Assembly: GCF_040183065.1 (NCBI RefSeq)
Contig: NC_091121.1
Span: 63,210,287-63,274,286 of the forward strand
DNA from: Periplaneta americana
Lineage: Eukaryota > Arthropoda > Insecta > Blattodea > Blattidae
Length of the DNA stretch: 64,000 nt
Reading direction: 5' to 3'
A program made the position numbers and the translations under genes. Shown here piece after piece: positions 32,701-45,000 of the stretch (the first letter of the stretch is position 1; each line of letters starts with the position of its first letter). The notes beneath the pieces are model-generated. The model made no database searches, was not told the origin of the DNA, and was given only the letters and a program-made list of their open reading frames with translations.

Positions 32701-35700
32701 AGCGTTAAAATTTATAATTTATTATGCATTCCCGATTATTTTAATCGAACATAATATTAAGATGGCAAGTTTTTACGAGTGACAAAAAACCGAACTGGAG
32801 TATTTAAATGCTCACTATTAGACGAGAAATGTTTATTCATAAAAAAATAACAAGTACAATGGTAAAATTCGCCTTCAGTACGAATAAGTATGGTGGCTGG
32901 TGAACAGCTTTGGCTTGTTTTTCCCTGGACCAATATTTTCTTATGCCAAAGTAGCCAATTCGGTCGTGGTATTGGTTCGGGGGGGGGGGGGGGGAAGCAC
33001 AACAAAGTGGTTAGCTGGCCACCATAATTATTCGTACAAGATGCGAATTTTATCAGAAAATTCTCTTCTATAGTATCGTTTATATAGATCACCATTTCAA
33101 CCGTAATTCAAATGTAACATTTCAATGCAATTGTTAAAATTAATTTTCAAGTTTTGTTCACCTTTCTCTTTCCACAGCATATAACAACTTTTCGAAATAC
33201 TCCATATTCTGTATTCTTTTATAGCATGCAAAATGTCTTGACAACCACAGTTATTAACATCGACTTCTATATTTAATGTTTTTATTCTGGTAACCTAGCC
33301 ATAGTTTTATCTTGGCCAAAATCACATCTCGGAATTCTGTATCAAATTCCTTGCACATAATATGAATTTAAATTTTTATTTTGTGATTATAAAATGTCAC
33401 TCAATGAACACAACTGTAACGTATATTTGTTGTTGCACTCTGCACAACTGTATACATTTCTTTCTTATTTATATTTGTTGTTGCATACTAATATAAAATA
33501 GAAAAATTAAATATATGAACTGCTCCTGCTACTCTCATCTGTTACTACTTTGCTGAATATGGGGGTTTTGGAGTAGGAAGAGTATGATAAACAGTAACCA
33601 GAAAGTAAAAATTAAACTTAATTTCTTTCAGTTACTTTTTCCTTAAAAGAAAACTCCAATACACGCTTATTTACCATAAAAAGTTATAGACTATATTATT
33701 CGTCTTAATAGTAACTCGTACTCTCTTAACGTCTCAAACTGTTGCTCATGACATTAATAAACGATTGAGTGATAACAGCAAGTAACTTTATAAGGTAATA
33801 TCTTTATCTTTCAAAATATACTTTATGTTCAACTCTCAAAACATATGATGGTCCACAGGCTGGATTCAATTCTGATGAATGTAAATTATACAACGAAGTT
33901 AAATCATTAAGCTATTATATTCAAATTTAGCAGTCTCAATTCTATTTCTGCATATTGAAATGTTTGTCCACCCCTGTACAAAAATTACATGTGATGAACA
34001 CTTACTTTCCTGTATCGTATATAAGAATGCAAGATTTATTATAGCCTACTAACATAAAATTCTCGCAGCAATCACGTACCATATCTCCAGTAACATATTT
34101 ACACGTGAGTAACCATCTATATGATTATCCTATCCCTATGCAACACAGAGAACAAATGTGCCGTCGATAATTCACAAAAGTAACAAGTATGAGCCCAGAA
34201 AATGAAATGAGAAACTTAAGTCCCAACAACTACTGGTACATTACTACAGAACGATCAGATGAGGTGTGGACAGGAGCGACGGGGTTTTCACTGTGTGCTG
34301 CTGATGCACTCATGACGGGGAACGAAGTGTAAACTGTATAATGGCTAATCATATGTTTACTACTGAATGAATTTATGATTCATGTGTGTTAACACAGTCT
34401 GCCAGCAAAGTACGAAGGTGGTTTGAAATGCTATTCCTGGGTGTAAAAATTCCATCACATACAACACTCCACAATCTTTATAATAAATTTCAGGCAACGG
34501 GAAGTGTTCAGCTTAAATAAACAGAACTGACAGCGTAGGGTTCTCACAGAAGAAACATTAGATGACATTGGTCATCAATTGGAATAGTCTCCAAGAAAAT
34601 CACTTAAGACACTTTTCACAAGTACAAATTGAACATAGCTCTGTGCAAAAGAACTACTAAATTGTTAAAGTTGCAGCCGTATAAAATAACTATGACATAT
34701 GCTGCGCGCATTTTGTGAAAGGGTGCTGAAAAATATTCACAATGGACTAATAAACCCACATTTAATACCGTATTTACCTGCGTAATAGACGCACTTTTAT
34801 TTTTCGATTTTTTTATAAAAAAAAAGAACTAGGGTGCGTCCTTTATGCGAGGAAGAAATTTTAATGAAAAAAAAAAACACGAATTAAAGGTGCGCCAGCT
34901 CGAATGCTGAAATAATCGATAGAATACGTAACGCTATATGGGCCGCGACTAATTTATATATATTTTGACTAGTTAGCAGCAGTTGTATCAACAGATAACT
35001 TGTAACAATAAATACAGCGACAATAAGACAAGACACTTTATTGTTATTATTAACACTAGCCTTACCTCATTCACTGTCTGGTTCAGCATCACTGCAGAGG
35101 TCCTAAAAATACTGCGTTATTAATTGGAGAGTACCTATATTTTGTGCGCGTAAAAAAGAAGCAATCGCAATTACAATGGAACCATGCATTGTTGTTGGAT
35201 TTAAACATTAGTGCATCCAATTTTCCCGAAATGTCATCTGAGAAAAATACCGTATTTACCCGCATAATGGAACATCCCAATTTCTCGCGTTAAAATAAAA
35301 GAAATAAAATTTGGGAAAATTTCAGTATACGGATTTCTCACTGACAATTATATCTTCAAATACTAAAAAGGGCAGATTTGTCTGCGTTTGTCAAATGCGC
35401 ATCATCATGCTTACGAAAAAGCACTTTTCAGTATCAGTAATTTATTTTGTGTGCACAAGGTTGTAATTTTGAAGTAAGAGGGAAAGGAAGGAATCAGTGT
35501 TCTGAAATTTATCCATTTTCATAAGGAGTTGCAAAAAATGTGTGGACAACGAAGGCGTCCAGTTTCAGCACTTCCATCAATAAAACTGGCAAGTAAGACT
35601 TTTTAAAATAGTTACGGAAACTTGAATGGTTGCATCACCACAACTCTACACTGTCCGCTTCCCGCCATGAGTGTATCATCAGCGCACAGTGAAAACCCCG

Positions 35701-37697
35701 TCACTCCTGTCCAGACCTCATCTGATCTCTCTGTAGTACTACTATTTTGGAGCAACTACATGGGGAACAATTATATAACTAAATTATCTAATACCTCACA
35801 GAGCACATCGTCGATCAATTTACATAATTGGATAACACTTTATTATATGCCCTTGTCAATAAAAATTAAAACAAATGAATTGTTAATTTAAGTTGGCCGT
35901 CATGGAAAGTGTACAGTGCGTACACAAAACTACGGAATATTAACTTGCTATCAGAAATACAAGTTACCCAAATGCAGTTTCAGCAATGTAATATAATCCG
36001 ATAACGTAAAGTATGCATATCATGAAGAAATATAATTCAAACAACACATTCATCATAACGTATCATTAAACGAGCAAACTGGAATCTTATAGAATAAAAA
36101 TACCACCAACGTACATTACAGTATCGAAGGGGTCGTATTAACCCAAAACTCACAAAACTATCATTCTCCTTTTGCACTTAGAACATCCGCAATTAATACA
36201 CAATCAACGCATCACTTGCACCTGTTTTGCAGTTGATACGAATTCTGTTAAATAATAAAGAGAAACAAAAGATTATAACACATTTTCAATTTTCAGTCAT
36301 CACACCTCAAGTTCAAGTTACCATGTTACCACTGGTAGTACGAAGCATCTGGTGTCCATCAACAGCACACACTTCACACAAAGATCGGTTTACGAGTTGT
36401 TTATATCGACACGAACATCTCATAGGCCTTTCTTTCCTTATAGAATCAGGACAAGTTCTTTTAGCAAAGCTTGAGTTTGAAAATTTGGATATTCGCACAG
36501 CCCTGCAAATATATATTACAATAGGTGAGAAAGGAAGGAGCACGTAAGCACCGAAGCAAGTCCCCACAGTCACAGCGACAGTCGAAATAGTAGGTATTTC
36601 ATTCACGCTGTAATCTTTCTTGCTATCTACTCCTCACTAAGAAAGTTCACAGCATGAACTATATATCTCTAATTCTTGTTCCATCAATGCGTCTGTGGAC
36701 TCGTACTCCGGTACTCAAACACTTATAAGTAACTGTATACGTACAGGTTGAGTATTTGGGATAACTTTTCCACTGAGTTTGTGCATTGCATTAAGAGCTG
36801 CTTCATCTGTTGCAAAGTGCACAAAACAATATCCTGCTGGCTCTCCAGTGTATTTATTTCTCATAACCTTAACATTCTGAGGCTGCTCACCCATTCTTTG
36901 GAAAGCAGACATAACAAAACTTTCTGTCATATAGGGCTCCAGCTGCAAAGAAGAAGTTAGCATTCGCTAACATATCTAGCTCACATAAAGTTATCCATTT
37001 GTTACAAGCAGATATTGTTAATACCTGCCTACAACATTTCTACCAAATTCAGTGGGTGTAACCAAGAACTCATCTCGTTCTAAATTTTGATGATGATAAA
37101 ATACAACTCTGAAATCATTCTTAAAAATTGTTGGAAATGTTCGTCGTATGGCGATCATTTTGTATCACGTCTTTCGTGAAATAAGAACATTGTGGACATA
37201 TAGAAAATTTGGAAAGATACGATGCATTATAAAATGTTTCAGCACTTTCCTGCATTGAGAATCTATGATCAACACTAACATTCTAAACAATAACAAAAGA
37301 GCGACGTTACGTCACAATGGGGCATGACAAAAATTGTGTTCTCGTACTCACATATGCAGCCGACAACTGAAACTAAAATGAGATTCAACAGTTTTCCGAA
37401 GAAATGTGCTACATTGTGCATATCCAACAAAAAGTCATCTAACATATAACAAAAATTCAAAATTGGCTATAAAATGCCACCTAAAATCAATGCATTTATG
37501 ACCCCAATTTAACCTTAACACAATGAAAGTTTAACGCCAAAATTTAGTACGCAGCCCCTGGTGTGAAGATCACTTCCCCATTCAGATTCAACCCGATTTT
37601 ATAAAAACAGATTACACACAGAGGGGGTAACCGACTCCTCGCAGATACTTACCCCTCCCATCCATAACTGGCAATGTATTAAACCTGCAGCCGACAT
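27163..37697 (-). CDS. TRNAU1AP: tRNA selenocysteine 1-associated protein 1 (SECp43), complete, 6 exons
   Basis: SECp43 binds selenocysteine tRNA and supports its methylation and selenoprotein synthesis (family knowledge). Minus-strand exons in order: 37653-37697, 36745-36942, 30389-30545, 30121-30289, 27376-27626, 27163-27284. All phases join, giving 313 residues; the human protein is 287. RRM1 is about residues 9-88, with RNP2 LWMGGL (11-16) and RNP1 around GYCFVHFA (52-59). RRM2 is about 103-178, with RNP2 LWVGDL (104-109) and RNP1 KGYGFIRF (143-150). Then come a Tyr/Gln/Ser-rich stretch (DYSQYYDPSYWQNYSAWQGY) and an acidic C terminus with NRDYNFWDALESSKWLPVEG. The start was chosen because the first exon supplies the RNP2 strand that RRM1 needs. 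The gene is head-to-head with NDUFS5 and tail-to-tail with DNAJC13. No damage is visible. Confidence 0.94.
27376..27626 (-). CDS. TRNAU1AP: TRNAU1AP exon 5, tyrosine-rich region
   Basis: Acceptor AATTTCAG, donor GTAAGA. It encodes a Thr/Ser/Tyr/Gln-rich low-complexity segment (SGYSSSQDYSQYYDPSYWQN) then an acidic stretch (DETTSPEDDLELV). This is like the Tyr-rich middle of the vertebrate protein but slightly longer. Confidence 0.9.
28680..29420 (+). mobile_element. Degenerate mariner-like transposase remnant
   Basis: Plus-strand fragments in shifting frames resemble the N-terminal half of a mariner transposase: CKDNLMNVKSR, FESNPCSKRPSTNRKHKNVE, CVxAAINENLRLILEKS. No clear TIRs. It lies within a TRNAU1AP intron, antisense to that gene. 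Confidence 0.45.
29735..30057 (-). repeat. tRNA-derived SINE with ATT tail, fourth type
   Basis: On the minus strand it begins with GGTGGTCTAATGGTTAGAAT (A-box) and TAGGTTCGATCCCTG (B-box), and ends in an (AAT)n tail, seen as (ATT)n at 29741-29770. Within the TRNAU1AP intron, in the gene's orientation. Confidence 0.8.
30121..30289 (-). CDS. TRNAU1AP: TRNAU1AP exon 4, end of RRM2
   Basis: Acceptor TGTTTCAG, donor AAC|GTAATT. It reads ILDNAGYSKGYGFIRFANED ... GYKGLGSKAIKISNAVPKPH. Phases 2-in and 2-out match both neighbours; reading straight through would hit a stop three bases after the donor. Confidence 0.92.
30389..30545 (-). CDS. TRNAU1AP: TRNAU1AP exon 3, linker and start of RRM2
   Basis: Acceptor TTTCAG, donor GTAAGG, ends in phase 1. 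It reads PIRFKLNHASTTGRPPIDRE, then FSLWVGDLTPDVDDYTLYRT. The intron before it is about 6.2 kb and contains a TIR transposon (34244-35736). Confidence 0.94.
30546..34243 (-). other. TRNAU1AP intron part, mostly unannotated
   Basis: AT-rich. It holds a short LINE family B 3' end at 32138-32186 and a G-run at 32980-32995. No coding sequence recognised. Confidence 0.45.
32138..32186 (-). mobile_element. LINE family B, minimal 3' end
   Basis: The first 40 or so bases (TTGTTTTCTAATGCCAGGCG, then TTTGACAATAAAGTCATT) match the 3' termini at 19801 and 46104. This is an extreme 5' truncation. Confidence 0.65.
34244..35736 (+). mobile_element. Mariner/Tc1-like transposon with long TIRs and decayed transposase
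   Basis: Inverted arms of about 95 bases begin CTACAGA...GATCAGATGAGGT at the left and end in the inverse at the right, flanked by TA (34242-34243, 35737-35738). Inside, plus-strand pieces read SASKVRRWFEMLFLGVKIPS, TTLHNLYNKFQATGSVQLK and KLLKLQPYKITMTYA. This is the helix-turn-helix region of an insect mariner-like transposase, with several stops. The DDE half is missing or unrecognisable. Confidence 0.75.
36745..36942 (-). CDS. TRNAU1AP: TRNAU1AP exon 2, RRM1
   Basis: Acceptor CTTTGCAG, donor GTACGT. It reads LEPYMTESFVMSAFQRMGEQ ... GEPAGYCFVHFATDEAALNA ... GKVIPNTQP. 66 codons in phase 0, carrying most of RRM1. Confidence 0.94.
37653..37697 (-). CDS. TRNAU1AP: TRNAU1AP exon 1
   Basis: It encodes MSAAGLIHCQLWMGG and ends at a strong donor, GG|GTAAGT. 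At 15 codons it is easily missed, but it supplies RRM1 RNP2 (LWMGG-L), and the next exon begins LEPYM exactly as in the family. Confidence 0.9.
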
Positions 37698-38853
37698 TTT
37701 TCAGTATTCCTAACTTTTATATATGTTTCACTACTTAGCTTTAAAACTATGCAATTTTAATAAAATTGTTCGCTGTAATCTCCTGCTTGTTTCCTACTAT
37801 GTACCTTCTTACACAAACATACGTAAAGAGATATTGTGTTCGGCGTTAGCTCTTTCCGACGCTTCATTACAACGCCACTACCGCCATTATTACAACTATT
37901 TTGTTATGTTCAAGGAACATGGCGGACCAGATCAATCCTTAGAATTTTAAAAGCATACGTTGTAAGCATGCACAGAATAAATTTGAACCAAATTCGAATT
38001 AATATTTAGTAATAATAATAGCTGTTATCGACATACTGTACATACAGTAATGCAATGTAGAAAAACGTTACACTTAACTATTTGCCGTTTAATAGTTGCT
38101 ACAGTCAGAGCAAAAAAAAACTTACGTACCGACACTGCCACCTGACAACCAAGTTTATAACTATCGCAGTACATGAATCGTGAATGTTTTGTGTATTTTG
38201 GAAGGGTATTTATTTATATATAAATTTGTAGCAGAGAAGAAGGAATTGTCTATATACAGGTATTATACATGTTTTTAAAATAAGTACATTGTTTATCACT
38301 ATGATATCTGAAAGACTGTGATTAATGGCTAAATGAAACCATTGACCTTCTCTTAAGAGGTCAATTTAAGAGTTTTAATGTTTATTTGTAACTTAAATCT
38401 GCGAGATATTTTAAAGTTGAAGGTATTATATGCGACCGCATTTTGTTTCATACGATATGTCATGTTGGATGAGCCTTAATATCAAGGGTGATTGACATAC
38501 GCCGAAGTTTTAGTCGCAGCCCTCAAACTGCTGGGGACCCCATCATTTTTGTTCTATATCACCCAAGGCAATAGATGTTTATTATGAGTGACAAATGTAA
38601 TGCCTTGATGCCTGAAGTCGTCATGAGTTTTCGTAATGGAAATCCTATAGCTACTAGCCTAATTTAAATTAAGAAAAATCCCGAAAATAGGCTTAAGGCG
38701 AACCTTAGGTGAATAGAGTACAATACTTTTTGCATAATTTTAGAATCAATTCCCTGGACTTCATGCTACATTCTCAGCAATTACGGTAAGTTTAGTAATG
38801 TACCGGCATTATAATTGCTCATACCCCTGTGAATCTTAATTTATATTTTACAG
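37698..38853. promoter_or_regulatory. Shared divergent promoter region of TRNAU1AP and NDUFS5
   Basis: The TRNAU1AP start codon (37697, minus) and the NDUFS5 start codon (38881, plus) face away from each other across about 1.2 kb. No recognisable transposon interrupts the gap. A polypyrimidine tract with TTTTACAG at 38846-38853 looks like a 5' UTR splice acceptor for NDUFS5. That would place the NDUFS5 transcription start further upstream, closer to TRNAU1AP. Bidirectional use is inference. Confidence 0.4.
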
Positions 38854-38880
38854 GTATAAACTGTGTGAAGACATTTAAAG

Positions 38881-39081
38881 ATGACAACAGTTGTACCTTT
38901 CTTCCGGAGTCCATTTACGGATTTAACGCGTGATCTTGTCAATCACCAACTTTATGGAAGATGTGAAGAAATGGAGATGCGAGTGATGAATTGTCTAGAA
39001 GCCTACGGTGCAGATCGTGGAATGAAGAAGTGCAAAGACCTCATTGACGATTTTCAGGAATGTTCCACACGTAAAAAACAG
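38881..39081 (+). CDS. NDUFS5: NDUFS5 coding exon 1
   Basis: It starts MTTVVPFFRSPFTDLTRDLV and carries all four conserved cysteines. It ends CSTRKKQ at a weak donor (GTTCAG). There is no mitochondrial presequence, as expected for a MIA40 substrate. Confidence 0.92.
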
Positions 39082-42000
39082 GTTCAGTAATTGTGAAGAT
39101 TTCATTTCTTACGTGGGTAATTTTTGCCATTCATATTTTGTGTGGGTGTGAGCTTGCTAGAATACATACCAACTGTGATGCTCAATTAAGACAGGTAAAT
39201 TTTGCCAAACATTTACTGCAGTTGGTAAAATTAAAAGGGTACTTTTGAATTAGTGTTTTGAATACACGGCACTTTATTCATATACCTTACTATTTACTAT
39301 AGTCACCGTTGCTTACGAGATTATACAAGCTGGCGCATAGAGCTTGAAAAACGAGTCTGAAGTGGTTCCCTCGTAATGCCAATTCCGCCGCTCGGAGCGC
39401 TGTTCTGCCCTATATATTCATAGCAGAACACTTAAAAGACATTGACATTTGGGACATTTAAAGGACTCATCATTGCTTATTAAATGCTTCGTACAATATT
39501 TTATGGACAATAGACGTAATTTCCAAACTTCTACTCCTCAATTATATTACAATAAAAGGCTGTCATTCTTGATATTAAAACATATTACATATAAACTGAG
39601 GGACTGTCTGCTCTGTACTTCAGTTCATACACCAAACATTTCCGGAAATAAATTAACTTGACATCTTACATATACGCACTATAGCCTACCCTTTTCACCT
39701 AATATTATTAATATTGTTATTAAATAAGATATTGCAACTAATTAAGGTACTGCATTATCTTTAATTTCCTTGAATTCATAATTACGCATTTGCAAGAAGG
39801 CCTAACTTTTCTCTCTCTTTTTAAAAAAAATACGGACGTCACAATAACTGAGAAGTATAATTATTGCGCGATTTTTTCTTGCAGTGGTGAAAACATTTCT
39901 ATAGGCCTACTGATTAATCTTTTGAGCATAGTAATAGTAAACGCTGTAGTATTTTAGTGCATGTACGCCTACTTAGCTCTTGTAAAACGAAATTTTCACT
40001 TTCACTTTCAACGGAACACTCACTTATATTCAGTTCTTGTATCTTGCAGTAAATTATCCATTTGTGATCATCTTTCCAATATAACCTCCCATTGAAACGA
40101 CCACTTAAAATCATGAGCTAGAATTTATTATTTTAAAAACATTTCCACGTACATACTGTTATAATTGTTATGAACCACAATACAAAAGACAACACTGTGA
40201 AATTGGATTAATTTACCAAGATCAACATCAATACCGGTAGTATAAAATCACATATAGGCCTAGGCTATATTATTTCATTACTTTATGGTATTAATTAGAA
40301 GGATTAATTTTGAAGAATTTACAAATATGCTGAAATAATTTATGACACCTCTTATAGAAATGTAAAAATATGTATGTGCATTTTAACAGTAACTTGTAAA
40401 TTGTTCCATCACGTTGTCTATAGTGTTCATTTATTGTAGCACTTTTAGAACGAACGTGGTTCACATACATAAGAAGAAATGACGATGGAATGAGTCTAAC
40501 ACATACAGTTTTCTTTAATTTTTAGCAAATGATGAAGTTGGATATATACTGTTACTTCATATCCTAACATATGCCTAAGTAGAGTTGCCACCATAGATGT
40601 AACACCTGAAATGAATATTATAAAATAAATTAATGATATTGGTAATGATACAAGAATAAAAAGAAATTAGGCTAGACATAACCTCACAAAATTACAAACA
40701 CATGCTAAAACAAAAAAAAAAAAGAACTTTACGTATCTGTATATAATAAAAGTAGATATTCCAGATATAATTTGTTTCACACGATAACCACCTCAGCCTA
40801 TTTCGGCAGCAGCCATTATTAGTTACAGTTTGAGGTGCATACCTAATCTCATACTAACCTTGTTAAGTTCTCTAACCTAATTCACTGATAATTACGTAAC
40901 AATACACAGGTCTAAAATACAGACAAATACAGACAAATAAACATTAATTACCTAATAAGTACAGCATGAAGATAATTCATTACTTTTGTCGGTATTTTTT
41001 AAAAGAGAAAGGGAAAACAGTAACAACATTATCTTCAATGTTTACATCACGTCTTTCACATTTTCATTAGGCCTATATCAGTAATGCTTGGTAAGTGAAA
41101 CAATGCATGAAATTATTTTACATTTCGGGTCACATCATTCGAGAGTCGGAAAATGCAATTCGCCACTTTTAACATAGCATTGCTTGTTATATGAGAGAAC
41201 TTTGACATTTACCTTAACCTATAAACCTGTTGGTACCGAGTTCTTCACATAGCAAAACACACACAATTTTCGAATATAACTTAGCTGAACAAACTTTAAA
41301 TAACACTGTAATATGCTTGGCATATTTATAATATTCGTACTCAATCAGTAATGCACAATTAATCGAACTATTTTCACGATGCACAATGCTTTGTAATGGT
41401 ACTATTCATCATTTCATAGGGCAGAGAGGCGAACCTAGCGGCAGAAATTGTCATGACTCACAGAGACCTACTCTCGATCGTGCTATGCGCCAGCTTGTGT
41501 AATCCCGTAAGCAACGATAGTCACAGTCTAGTATATACAGTCGCGAAGCTTAGGGTGATTTTTTGTATTTCTCGCGATAGTTGCTAGCCGCTTGGAGCGC
41601 TGTGCGTACCAGGAACAATAGACTGTGTCACTGCCATCGTGATCTAATACAGGCCGTAAGGCAAACCATGTGACTCACTTAACCCGATCACAAAGGGCGG
41701 CGTTTCAACCATATAAATTAATTGGAATGCATAAAAAGTAACATATTTCTCCAAAATGCAGTGTAATTGCATTAATAAAATTTAAAACAATGATTAGGAG
41801 ACACTTCAGACATAATTCCATGCTAGTTAAGGTGTAATATTATTTTTGGTGTGAAAATTACGTTGTTTATATGTGTAATAGACCTATCTGCCTTTATTTC
41901 GATTAATTATTGCGAAATTATTGTACATTCATTTATGCACGATTCAAATTTTTCAGTTGCACCGCATGAATATTTAGATATGTTAAAATTATAGGTTATG

Positions 42001-45000
42001 TTTACTCTTCCAGTTGCCCCTCTCTGTCTCATTTTATTGGTCTCCAATGCCCTGCCATTCATATGGAAATATTATAGGTTATGTTTACTATATCTTATAT
42101 TCCTAAATTCGCAATTATACATTATAATTAAGCATAATGTCATGTATGATACCCCGCACATTCAATTTGTCTGTATTTTAATACTACAAATTGAGTATTG
42201 AATTATTGTATTTATATACTACTTAAGAGACGAAGAAACAATCGTACGTACACTAATTTCATAAGAGCGGTGTGATCAATTTTCTGTCTTTATCAAGGAA
42301 GATAGATGTGCTATATTAAAATCACAATATAAATTCTTTTTTACTAAACCTCAAAGTAGCTTCTATTCTAAACTTAAAATGTTGATGCGAAAAGATTATG
42401 TTAACATGTAAAATTCTCTTCACATTAAAATAACACAATTTTGTAATTATTTCTGCAACATATTATGCAACAAGGAGTAAAGGGAACTGATGAACACATT
42501 ACACTAAATGAAACTTAGCTATGACACGCAATAAAGTTATAATATAATAATCCACTGAGCTCCATACACTGAAATAGAAAACCCGAACATATATTACGGA
42601 TTGGTCTAGATCGAAAAGGCATTGACTGTGCCGTATTTCACATTGTTGTGAAAAGTTGTGTAAACTGTGAAATGTTCGTTATCGGTTGTAATAACTGTAA
42701 ATGGATAAAATACAATAATTTGAGTAATAATATGGGACAAGGAAACGTTTGTTGCCCTATAAATTCTAAGAAAAAGAGGTCAGAGTTATCCTTCCGAAAG
42801 ATCCAGGAAGGTGAGTTTAAAAAATGTAATATATGCTTTATGAAAATAATATATAAACCTTATGTATTTCGTATTTCAATAGTGGAAGGAAGGTGTTAAT
42901 TTTTAAAAAGAACACGATATCAAAAGTACAATACATTTTATCGTCTGGTAGGGAAAGATTCTGTGATGAGGCGATAGTAGCGATCCTGGTGGCTAGCAAC
43001 TATCTATGGATGCATATTTCAACTGTTTTTGTTTGCATATTTAGTAAGTATTGAGCTTCACAACTGTATATACTAAACTGTGCTATAGTAAGGTATTTGC
43101 TTTATCCTCGTTGTGCATTTCAGTGTTGACCCCAGGGCTGTTCTGGAAGTTTTGTCATCGAGAAAATCTGTCTTATCACTTGAATCCTTCTAGCCCATAT
43201 CCAGTTGTTCTACCAATTGAGCTACCCGGTCACATTACTACATTTGTCTCTTGTTAATTTAAATATATATTTTACTATTACTGCTGTTATTTCCATTTTG
43301 AAGTAAGCTACAAGTCAACAATATAAAACTGACTGTTAATTTAGAAGTTGGCAACATATTTTATGTCGATTATAACAACAATACATATCGATAATAGCAT
43401 TCATACCATTCAACCAATAAGGAGATTGGCCCCTATAATGCATCTAAACTCAAGTAATTAAAATGAGTCATTCTATTACAGAATACAGAAGCCATTTACA
43501 TGTTTTCACATCGCCTGCGAGAAAAAAATCATCATCATCATCATATCCGTCACGTATTAGACTCTACAGGATCTGTTACGGTCTCATGCCAGCGCTTGCG
43601 TGGTCTTCCCAATTTCCTCTTTCCTCGTGGTACATAAGTAAAAATCTGTTTAGGCCATGAGAAAAAATTGCAAGTTAAAATTAGTAACTATTCCCATTTA
43701 TCATGATACTGTATAGTTATCAAATGTTTATCTAATTTTATTAACCTCATCTTTCATATTCATTGATAGTGAAATTTTTAAATCTTGTACTTGAATGTAA
43801 GAGCACAGTCTATTTCTTAACACATAGGCCTACTGGCAAATGGAGTGTAGCCTAGCCTATATTTTTATAAGATTCATAAACGACATTCTTTGTTGAAGTG
43901 AAGAAAAAAATTGCTACCGGTAAGGCAATTTAATGTAATGCAATTGGAAATACAATATGTATATTCATTTAAGTAAATATGGTTACAAAATCCAATTTTT
44001 AGTGAACATTACTGTTATAACTTGTATATGATACAGTAATTGAGCTATGGACATAATATTAATTAGAGATGGTACTAGTACAGACCCAGAAACAAAATTT
44101 GGGCCACCTGAATTTTGTTTCTGGGTCTGTACAACTTACATTTTCCAAGCTGTGGACTCCCATGCAAGAGTAAAATTCTGTTATTCTCACCTGGGTTATC
44201 TTCGACATGTACATAGGGAAAGCTTTCTTCAGATGTTTCCCTTGACTACGTACACACAAAAATGTGAAATAAACAACTTGGTTGCCACATAGGAAATTTT
44301 TAAATAATAGTTTACTATTTGAACATTTTAAACTTTACCAAGTTGTGTCATCTAGACCGGAGCTGTTTTATAAGTAATATAATAAAATATAGCTTACTGT
44401 AGCCTATTATATAGAAGCTAATGATCATACATTTCTTACAGTGTAAGATCATATTCTTACGCTTTATTGCAATATAGAATGTATAAGTAAATGACAAAGA
44501 TACTGTCAAAAATGTTTGAATAGAAGTATGAGGACACCACAGACAAATACCGGTATTAAATTTCCTCTTCTATGAGCTTCATAACATCTTAAGTTAATAA
44601 AGATAATCTGGTAACAAATATGAATTAATATTGAAACAACTGGTTGAAAGAAAATCAATTTATTTATTAATTTTTTTCAAGATTTGTGGTGCACATTATT
44701 GTAAAGCATTCACTCCATTCTGTTTATATTATATTAGTAGTGTTAACAGTTTTCGCTATAGAAGCGAAAAATGTGTTAATAATATTATGTTTTTCTTTAA
44801 CTCCACTTAAACCTTGAAAGTCTTAAAGTTGGACGAAAAAGGGGTTAAAATTATAAAATCCCCGTGCATTGGACAGTAATTATTTCCTCATCTGCTGTAA
44901 TATATTCTATACAAGAGTTCCAGTACCTTCTTCACCAGAAGAAAAGCTGTGTATGTGCATGTGTTTTTTTTTTTTTAATGAAAAATACAATGGTTTTAGG

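Noticed and set aside
36313-36606. 97-codon minus-strand ORF inside the TRNAU1AP intron
   Set aside because: Cysteine content made it look domain-like, but the spacing fits no known finger and it is not needed by the TRNAU1AP frame.
36715-36744. TRNAU1AP exon 2 reading on past NTQP
   Set aside because: The frame continues VRIQLLISV to a stop, but GTACGT acts as the donor and the next exon restores PIRFKLN, as the family requires.
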